This document shows positions 5,033 through 9,922 of a stretch of 9,922 bases of DNA, piece by piece. The stretch covers positions 1 through 9,922 of the forward strand of contig JAPUEV010000246.1 in the NCBI GenBank assembly GCA_027492415.1. Reading direction: 5' to 3'. Both the position numbers and the translations under genes were made by a program. The notes below the pieces were generated by a model. The model was not told the origin of the DNA. It saw nothing but the letters and a program-made list of their open reading frames with translations, and made no database searches. This DNA comes from Ignavibacteria bacterium. GTDB lineage: Bacteria > Bacteroidota > Ignavibacteria > Tepidaquicellales > OLB5. Position 1 is the first letter of the stretch; every line of letters starts with the position of its first letter.

Positions 5033-6550
5033 TTATTGAATCTTTACAGCTACAATTCTTTCAGTGCCGCTTTTATCTATAATTTTAAGTAAAACGGAGT
5101 CACCTGAATTTTTGCCGCTTAAGGCGCTGTTCAGGTCATCTGCACTATTTATCTTCTTTTTATTAGCCTCAATTATTACTGAACCCTCGCCCAAACCTCT
5201 TAAAAATGACTCGGAATACTTCTCGACTGATGTTACAACTACACCACCAGAAATATTGAGCTTTTCTTTGAGTGATGAAGGAGCTTCCTGGACACTTATA
5301 CCAAGACCTTTTACGGTTGTGGAATTAACTCCTTTATTGCTGCCTTCTTCCTGCTTGTTGTTCATAGATGTCTGTTTTTCCTCTTCTGCCTTAGGCTTTA
5401 AGGTAACATCTTTTTCAATTGTCTTGCCATCCCTGAACACATTAAGCTTAGCAATATCGCCGGGGCGCTTGCTGTTGATAATTACCTGAAGCTCATTGGC
5501 GGCATTTACTTCCTTGCCGTCAACTGAAAGTATCACATCGCCGGCCTGCAAGCCAGCTTCATCGCCGCCGCCGCCTTTTTGTACACTCTGAACCAATACA
5601 CCTTTTGATTTATCGAGTCCAAGACCTTTAGCCATAGTTTCATCAACTGTCTGTATCTGCACGCCAATATAACCGCGTACTACTTTACCTGATTTGATAA
5701 GCTCCTGTGTAACTGATTTAACTATATTAACCGGAATTGCAAAGCCATATCCCTGGTAGAAACCGGTATTTGTTTTAATTGCGGAGTTTATTCCAACAAG
5801 CTGCCCGTTTACATCAACCAGCGCGCCGCCGGAGTTACCCGGGTTAATAGCTGCATCTGTCTGAATGAAATTTTCAATTGCATATCCGCCGCCGTTGATA
5901 CCAATATTGCGGCCAAGTGCGCTGACAATACCTGCTGTAACAGTATAATTCAATCCAAGCGGATTACCGATTGCAAGAACCCACTCACCAACCTGGATAT
6001 TATCTGAATTTCCGAGTGACATAACAGGAAGGTCATTTGCTTCTATTTTAATAACTGCAAGATCTGTATTTTCATCAAGTCCAATAACTTTCGCATCAAA
6101 TTCTCTTTTATCTGTCAGTACAACCTTAATACCATGCTCGCCTGCGCCTTTTACAACGTGGTTATTGGTAACAATGTAGCCATCTTTAGAGATGATAACA
6201 CCTGAACCGCTGCCCATTTCGGGTCCCTGGTCAGGCGCCTGTCCGTCAGGACCGAAGAAGAACTTGAACGGATCATTGGGATCCTGCTGCTGGTTATTTT
6301 CCTGTTTCTTTGGAGCGGTTTTTACTTCAATGTAAACAACTGTAGGTGTAACAGTTTTGCTTATTTCAACAAAAGCGTCATTTAAGCTTTTTACATTGGG
6401 GTTAACTGTGATAGGCGGTGTGGTGTTGAACTCTATCTGTGAATCAGAATGCACAACCTTAACACCGCTGAAATTGGCTATCAAAACAGCCCCGAAGATT
6501 ATTGAAAGCAGCACGACAAATCCTGCTGCTATTATTGATTTTTTAGGCAT
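5033..6550 (-). CDS. HtrA/DegQ-type periplasmic serine protease with two PDZ domains
   Basis: 505 residues. A hydrophobic segment (7-27) is an uncleaved anchor or a signal peptide, placing the protein in the periplasm. The trypsin-like domain (about 55-285) shows the full catalytic triad: His131 in TNNHVV, Asp163 in NTDLAVIK, Ser240 in GNSGGALVD. Residues 78-112 are a Gln/Pro-rich loop with DPFKFFFG, as in the regulatory LA loop of DegP/DegQ. PDZ1 spans about 292-385 (RGYIGVQIQ..) and PDZ2 about 414-505, joined by a polar, low-complexity Lys/Glu/Asn linker. These enzymes degrade or refold misfolded envelope proteins. The ATG has a good Shine-Dalgarno (AAGGAG, 10 nt upstream). The gene lies 97 nt after recO with no terminator between and ends at the hairpin at 4980-5018. 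DegQ versus DegP cannot be decided from sequence alone. Confidence 0.95.
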   Translation of the reverse strand: MPKKSIIAAGFVVLLSIIFGAVLIANFSGVKVVHSDSQIEFNTTPPITVNPNVKSLNDAFVEISKTVTPTVVYIEVKTAPKKQENNQQQDPNDPFKFFFGPDGQAPDQGPEMGSGSGVIISKDGYIVTNNHVVKGAGEHGIKVVLTDKREFDAKVIGLDENTDLAVIKIEANDLPVMSLGNSDNIQVGEWVLAIGNPLGLNYTVTAGIVSALGRNIGINGGGYAIENFIQTDAAINPGNSGGALVDVNGQLVGINSAIKTNTGFYQGYGFAIPVNIVKSVTQELIKSGKVVRGYIGVQIQTVDETMAKGLGLDKSKGVLVQSVQKGGGGDEAGLQAGDVILSVDGKEVNAANELQVIINSKRPGDIAKLNVFRDGKTIEKDVTLKPKAEEEKQTSMNNKQEEGSNKGVNSTTVKGLGISVQEAPSSLKEKLNISGGVVVTSVEKYSESFLRGLGEGSVIIEANKKKINSADDLNSALSGKNSGDSVLLKIIDKSGTERIVAVKIQ

Positions 6551-6647
6551 ATTATTTTTTCTCCTTGTTTCGTTTTTTAGAGTTTAATTCCCTTTAAATA
6601 TAGTAAGAATGGATCCTATAATTTATCTCCTTAAAGATGTTTAATTT

Positions 6648-7388
6648 TCAGAACATATCCAGTGAATTGAAGACCCGTTTGGAATTGGAATACCCTGCAT
6701 GCTCCATGTGATCTCTTAAATAATTTTCAAAGAATTTTTCGAGTACTGATTCCTGTGATTTGGAAATATTAAGACGCATAAACGCATTAAAGTTCCCCTC
6801 CCCGTCTTCAGTTATCCTGCCGCCTGCCTCCAGCAATTCCATTGCTTTAACATCGCCGGCGCTTAAACGGGTTTCTGTAAAATATTGATTTTGGAAACTA
6901 CTTTCAATATTAACCCCGGGAAGGTCATTCATGTTGACCCTGAAACCGAGCAAATTTAACAATCTGAATTCAAAGTTAAATAACACATTTACATAGTTTT
7001 TAGTTGCACCTTCAAGCATCTTCATGGAATCAGCCAGTAAATTGAAAATTTGCGCATTTTCCTGGTATTCTGCCGTTGTGCGGTTAACCAGCTCTACCAT
7101 CCGGTAAGATACTTCAAGTTTATCAAAATCGTTGTAAATACTTGTAAACTGGAATGAATGATCAGCCCCTGAAACCAAATGCAGGGTGCGTGTTTCCTTA
7201 TAATAGAACATTATATTCAGCAGCGCCATTGACTGCAGCGCGCCGCCCCATTTGGTTTTTGTACTGCGGACGCCTTTGGCTATACCTTTTAATTTGCCGT
7301 GTGAGCGGGTATAGAATGTAATTATCTTACTGGTTTCCCTGTAATTGTTACATTTTAAAATTATGGCTTCGGTTTTAACTATCGGCAT
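6648..7388 (-). CDS. recO: DNA repair protein RecO
   Basis: At 246 residues the length is typical. The N-terminal OB-fold domain (about 1-80) has the RecO pattern of TEAIILKCNNYRETSKIITFYT followed by GKLKGIAKGVR. A helical C-terminal domain includes FNFEFRLLNLLGF. RecO binds single-stranded DNA and SSB and, with RecR, loads RecA onto gaps in the RecFOR recombination pathway. Many RecO proteins carry a four-cysteine zinc motif after LLxxLGF. Here the only Cys is residue 13, so the zinc site is absent, as it is in the E. coli protein. The gene begins 18 nt after the mtnA stop and is probably co-transcribed, although the functions are unrelated. Confidence 0.92.
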   Translation of the reverse strand: MPIVKTEAIILKCNNYRETSKIITFYTRSHGKLKGIAKGVRSTKTKWGGALQSMALLNIMFYYKETRTLHLVSGADHSFQFTSIYNDFDKLEVSYRMVELVNRTTAEYQENAQIFNLLADSMKMLEGATKNYVNVLFNFEFRLLNLLGFRVNMNDLPGVNIESSFQNQYFTETRLSAGDVKAMELLEAGGRITEDGEGNFNAFMRLNISKSQESVLEKFFENYLRDHMEHAGYSNSKRVFNSLDMF

Positions 7389-7406
7389 TTATGGATATAG
7401 CTCTTT

Positions 7407-8489
7407 TTAATTTTCATCTTCATCATCTGTTCGCAGCGTTTGTACATAAGACTGGAACAGGTGTTTTAACGCGCCGAAATTATACGGCGGGTAATGAATT
7501 TTATACTCTGTAATAATCGCGGTAACAAGCTCTGCGGGAATAAGATCGAACGCCGGGTTAATTACATTTATTTTCTGTGAAGTAATTTTCTCGCCGTTCA
7601 CTCTTGTGATCTCTTCGCTTCCCCGCTCTTCAATTTCAATTTTATCACCTGCGGGAATTTCAAAATCAATTGTGCTGCCGGGTGCCGCTACGTAGAATGG
7701 TATCTTGTGATACGCGCAGTTAACGGCAAGTGAATAGCTGCCCACTTTATTTACAACATCACCGTTGGATGCGATTCTATCAGCGCCTATTATAACACAA
7801 TCAACAAGCTCATCTCTCATCAGGTTCGCTGCCATGGAGTCAATTATCAGGTCAAAATCAATACCGTTCCGCTCAAGCTCATATGTTGTGAGCCTTGAGC
7901 CCTGTAATAATGGGCGGGTTTCATCAACATATACAAAAACATCTTTGCCCTGCTGGTGTGCTGTGTAGATTATGCCAAGCGCAGTACCTATACCGCCTGT
8001 GGCAAGCTCACCGGCATTGCAGTGAGTTAATATACTCATTTTTTCACCAATAAGATCAGAGCCGTTAACGCCGATGCGTTTGCACATTTCGGCATCTTCA
8101 TCAAAAATGGCATCTGCCTCTCTTAATAGCAGGTCTTCTATTTCAATAAAATCCTTATCAATATTTTCCTCAAAAACCTTTGTCATTCTATCAATTGCAT
8201 AGAAGAGGTTTTTGGCTGTGGGGCGGGATGTGCGAAGGGTTTCTGTTATTTTGTAAAAATGTATCTCAAAATTCTTGCGGTTATCGGTATCGTAATGATG
8301 TACCCCCATTACGATTCCGTATGCAGCGGCGATACCTATTAAGGGAGCGCCGCGGATTTTAAGCAAAGATATTGCTTCGGCAACATCTTTGTAACTTTTA
8401 GTCTTATGATACTTCTCCTTTAACGGCAGAAGTGTCTGGTCTAAGAAAATAAGCTCGTGTTTGTTGGTATATTCAAGCTTATCTATCAT
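7407..8489 (-). CDS. mtnA: S-methyl-5-thioribose-1-phosphate isomerase (eIF2B-like family)
   Basis: 360 residues. MtnA interconverts methylthioribose-1-phosphate and methylthioribulose-1-phosphate in methionine salvage; some relatives act on 5-deoxyribose-1-phosphate or ribose-1,5-bisphosphate. Family signatures: KIRGAPLIGIAAAYG (44-58), SRPTAKNL (88-95), THCNAGELAT with the catalytic Cys157, ETRPLLQGSRLT (190-201), GADRIASNGDVVNKVGSY with the catalytic Asp237, and NPAFDLIPAELVTAIITE near the C-terminus. THCNAGELAT differs slightly from the common THCNTGALAT form. The C-terminal tail is acidic (TDDEDEN). The start lies 14 nt after the kinase stop with no Shine-Dalgarno. Pairing with a PfkB-family kinase suggests a nucleoside or thioribose salvage job, but no other salvage gene is visible. 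Confidence 0.92.
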   Translation of the reverse strand: MIDKLEYTNKHELIFLDQTLLPLKEKYHKTKSYKDVAEAISLLKIRGAPLIGIAAAYGIVMGVHHYDTDNRKNFEIHFYKITETLRTSRPTAKNLFYAIDRMTKVFEENIDKDFIEIEDLLLREADAIFDEDAEMCKRIGVNGSDLIGEKMSILTHCNAGELATGGIGTALGIIYTAHQQGKDVFVYVDETRPLLQGSRLTTYELERNGIDFDLIIDSMAANLMRDELVDCVIIGADRIASNGDVVNKVGSYSLAVNCAYHKIPFYVAAPGSTIDFEIPAGDKIEIEERGSEEITRVNGEKITSQKINVINPAFDLIPAELVTAIITEYKIHYPPYNFGALKHLFQSYVQTLRTDDEDEN

Positions 8490-8503
8490 TAGTTATATTT
8501 ATT

Positions 8504-9424
8504 TTATAATTCAGCAGGCTCAAACGCAGAGAACCTGGTGAATTCGTTGAACCTGTCCTTTATTTTTAAACGTGTAAGATCCCTTGTGCCTTCAAGCGAG
8601 AATTTTTCAACACAGAATGACGCAATTGTACTGCCGTAAATAACAGCGCGCTTCATATTCTCAAATGAAATATCATCTGTCTTAGCAAGGTAACCAATAA
8701 AGCCGCCTGCAAAGCTATCACCTGCGCCGGTTGGATCGTAGATAGATTCCAGCGGGTAAGCTGGAGCGCTGAATAATTCATTTTCATAGAACAGTAAAGC
8801 ACCGTGTTCACCTTTTTTTATAATTACAATTTTGGGTCCAAGCGCCTGAATTTTTTTAGCTGCTTTAAACAGGTTTGCTTCCTTGGAAATTTCCCTTGCT
8901 TCGGAATCGTTTATAATAAAAACATTAATGTGTTTAAGAACCTCAACCAGCTCATCATAAGCGCCGTCTATCCAGAAATTCATTGTATCAGCAACAACAA
9001 GCTTGGGATTTTTCATCTGCAGGAAAACTTTTTTCTGCAGCGCGGGGTGAATATTGCCAAGGCAGAGGTAATGGCTCTTGTTAAAATTTTCGGGAACTAC
9101 CGGGTCAAAATCAGCGAACACATTAAGCTCAGTTACAAGGCTTTCGCGTGTGTTCAGGTCATAATCATACTTACCGTGCCAGTGGAATGTTTTGCCTTCT
9201 TCCTTTATCTGGAGTCCTTCAAGATCTATTTCGCGTTCTTCAAAATACTCAAGCTCTTTTTTGGGGAAGTCGCCGCCAACAACACCAACCAGCCTTACAG
9301 GCTGTATAAAATATGATGCGGCAACGGATATAAAGGTTGCAGATCCGCCGAGCGTTCTTTCGGCTTTTCCGAAAGGTGTTTCAATTGTATCAAGCGCAAG
9401 TGAGCCAACTACCAGTAAAGACAT
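8504..9424 (-). CDS. PfkB-family (ribokinase-like) sugar or nucleoside kinase
   Basis: 306 residues, the normal family length. The N-terminal part has TLGGSATF with the Gly26-Gly27 substrate-loop pair. The C-terminal signature DPTGAGDSFAGGF (230-242) contains the anion hole and catalytic base Asp236. IINDSEAREIS (170-180) is the usual NxxE-type block. The enzyme transfers phosphate from a nucleotide to a sugar or nucleoside hydroxyl in the cytoplasm. The substrate cannot be read from the sequence. The position 14 nt ahead of mtnA suggests nucleoside, methylthioribose or ribose-1-phosphate chemistry. Archaeal nucleoside salvage pairs a PfkB-type ribose-1-phosphate kinase with an MtnA-related isomerase, which makes this a real alternative. 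The start has a good Shine-Dalgarno (AAGGAG, 5 nt before the ATG). It is the first gene of the minus-strand cluster. Confidence 0.92.
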   Translation of the reverse strand: MSLLVVGSLALDTIETPFGKAERTLGGSATFISVAASYFIQPVRLVGVVGGDFPKKELEYFEEREIDLEGLQIKEEGKTFHWHGKYDYDLNTRESLVTELNVFADFDPVVPENFNKSHYLCLGNIHPALQKKVFLQMKNPKLVVADTMNFWIDGAYDELVEVLKHINVFIINDSEAREISKEANLFKAAKKIQALGPKIVIIKKGEHGALLFYENELFSAPAYPLESIYDPTGAGDSFAGGFIGYLAKTDDISFENMKRAVIYGSTIASFCVEKFSLEGTRDLTRLKIKDRFNEFTRFSAFEPAEL

Positions 9425-9483
9425 TAATTCTCCTTATTTATTATATTTATCGTTCCGTTTTTAACGGGTTATTACATATTCAG

Positions 9484-9491
9484 CAAAAATA
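9484..9491 (-). promoter_or_regulatory. Possible -7 element of the kinase-mtnA-recO cluster
   Basis: TATTTTTG on the minus strand matches TAnnTTTG exactly. It would put a start near 9477 and a leader of about 50 nt before the kinase ATG. The -33 region is poor (TTTCAT at 17 nt), so it may need an activator or may be a chance match. The leader contains a small CCGTT-AAA-AACGG hairpin (9455-9467). Confidence 0.35.
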
Positions 9492-9580
9492 GCATTCAGT
9501 TTAATGAAATGAAAGAAATTAATTTTTGCCGAAATAGTGCTTGTTGCTAATAAATGAGTAAAAAAATTAAATTAATAATC

Positions 9581-9596
9581 TCACTTTTTTGCAGTA
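9581..9596 (+). repeat. 16-nt direct repeat, copy 1
   Basis: TCACTTTTTTGCAGTA occurs here and, identically, at 9648-9663, a period of 67 nt, in the AT-rich divergent region before the lipoprotein gene. It could be a paired binding site or a local duplication. Neither copy has a convincing -7 box downstream at promoter spacing. Confidence 0.5.
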
Positions 9597-9647
9597 TTGT
9601 ATAGTTTTTTTAATTAGTTTAAATTACCGTGTAAAGAGTAGTAACAA

Positions 9648-9663
9648 TCACTTTTTTGCAGTA
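9648..9663 (+). repeat. 16-nt direct repeat, copy 2
   Basis: Exact second copy of TCACTTTTTTGCAGTA, ending 39 nt before the lipoprotein start codon and 25 nt before its Shine-Dalgarno. Being this close to the start, it is likely within or next to the transcribed leader. Confidence 0.5.
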
Positions 9664-9702
9664 AAAAAGGAAATTTTTTGATTTTTTCGGAGGGAATAGG
9701 AA

Positions 9703-9922
9703 ATGAAATTCAAAATTACATTATTACCGGTTTTTATTGTACTTTTTCTGGTTTATTCAGGATGCAATTCAGCCATTTATGAAATTATAGAGGTTGAAGA
9801 ACCGGTTGAAATAAAAGAAGAAGTTAAGGCTCCGGTGACAGAGATCAAGGAAGACCCAAAGCCGCAGGAAAATAAGTTCAGCGAGAAGCAGGTGGTATCG
9901 CGCATGTATGTGATACAGATAG
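9703..9922 (+). CDS. Lipoprotein, probably SPOR-domain; 3' end cut by window edge
   Basis: The visible 73 residues begin MKFKITLLPVFIVLFLVYSG-Cys21, a lipoprotein signal peptide. Gly at -1 and Ser at -2 fit the lipobox, though Tyr at -3 is unusual. After lipidation at Cys21 the chain is a Glu/Lys/Pro/Val-rich linker (about 26-62), typical of envelope-spanning spacers. The last visible residues, RMYVIQI, are the usual opening of a SPOR domain (YVIQIGAF in many members), which binds denuded peptidoglycan at division sites. That domain call is an inference from seven residues. The start is supported by a strong Shine-Dalgarno (GGAGGG, about 8-9 nt upstream). It is the only gene on the plus strand and is transcribed away from the kinase cluster. 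Confidence 0.85.
   Translation, partial: MKFKITLLPVFIVLFLVYSGCNSAIYEIIEVEEPVEIKEEVKAPVTEIKEDPKPQENKFSEKQVVSRMYVIQI

Noticed and set aside
8804..9464. Two plus-strand open frames of 170 and 90 codons
   Set aside because: Both lie opposite the PfkB-family kinase, have no ribosome site and show only low-complexity antisense translations.

Overview
The window looks like an AT-rich chromosome segment from the Bacteroidota/Chlorobiota/Ignavibacteria side of the FCB group. Three things point there. Two secreted proteins end in type IX secretion (Por) sorting domains with the NYPNPFNP motif. Two promoters have the form TTGACA-N17-TAnnTTTG, whose -7 box is the Bacteroidota-type element. Several starts lack a clear Shine-Dalgarno site. 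The genus cannot be fixed from the sequence, and the Ignavibacteria assignment is an inference from the wording of the sorting domains. All complete genes lie on the minus strand, so transcription runs right to left. Only a partial lipoprotein gene at the right edge is on the plus strand.

Right to left: an AT-rich divergent intergenic region (9425-9702) separates the plus-strand lipoprotein, whose last visible residues look like the start of a SPOR domain, from a tight minus-strand cluster. The cluster holds a PfkB-family kinase (8504-9424), an MtnA-type methylthioribose-1-phosphate isomerase (7407-8489), recO (6648-7388) and an HtrA/DegQ-type protease (5033-6550). A strong intrinsic terminator lies at 4980-5018. 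Next, a near-perfect promoter (4919-4949) drives two T9SS-sorted proteins: a bare sorting domain with a signal peptide (4517-4885) and a 306-residue secreted protein (3529-4449). These end at a long hairpin terminator (3459-3489). An intergenic stretch with palindromic REP-like repeats in inverted pairing (3232-3450) follows, then a PhzF-family enzyme (2364-3164).

The most interesting part is 1978-2245. A near-perfect promoter starts a leader of about 230 nt that can fold into a closed multi-branched structure and ends in an intrinsic terminator. Downstream lies a half-size ABC exporter of the MdlA/YheI (BmrC) type, which runs off the left edge. The 3' strands of the leader's closing helices can instead pair, over 10 bp with one bulge, with the 5' arm of the terminator. 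This is the layout of a transcription attenuator. The leader also contains a 36-codon ORF preceded by a 7-codon ORF in ATGA overlap. The architecture therefore resembles either a riboswitch or a ribosome-controlled attenuator such as the one known upstream of Bacillus bmrCD. I do not recognise the RNA as a named riboswitch class.

No rRNA, tRNA, CRISPR array, insertion sequence or phage gene was seen.
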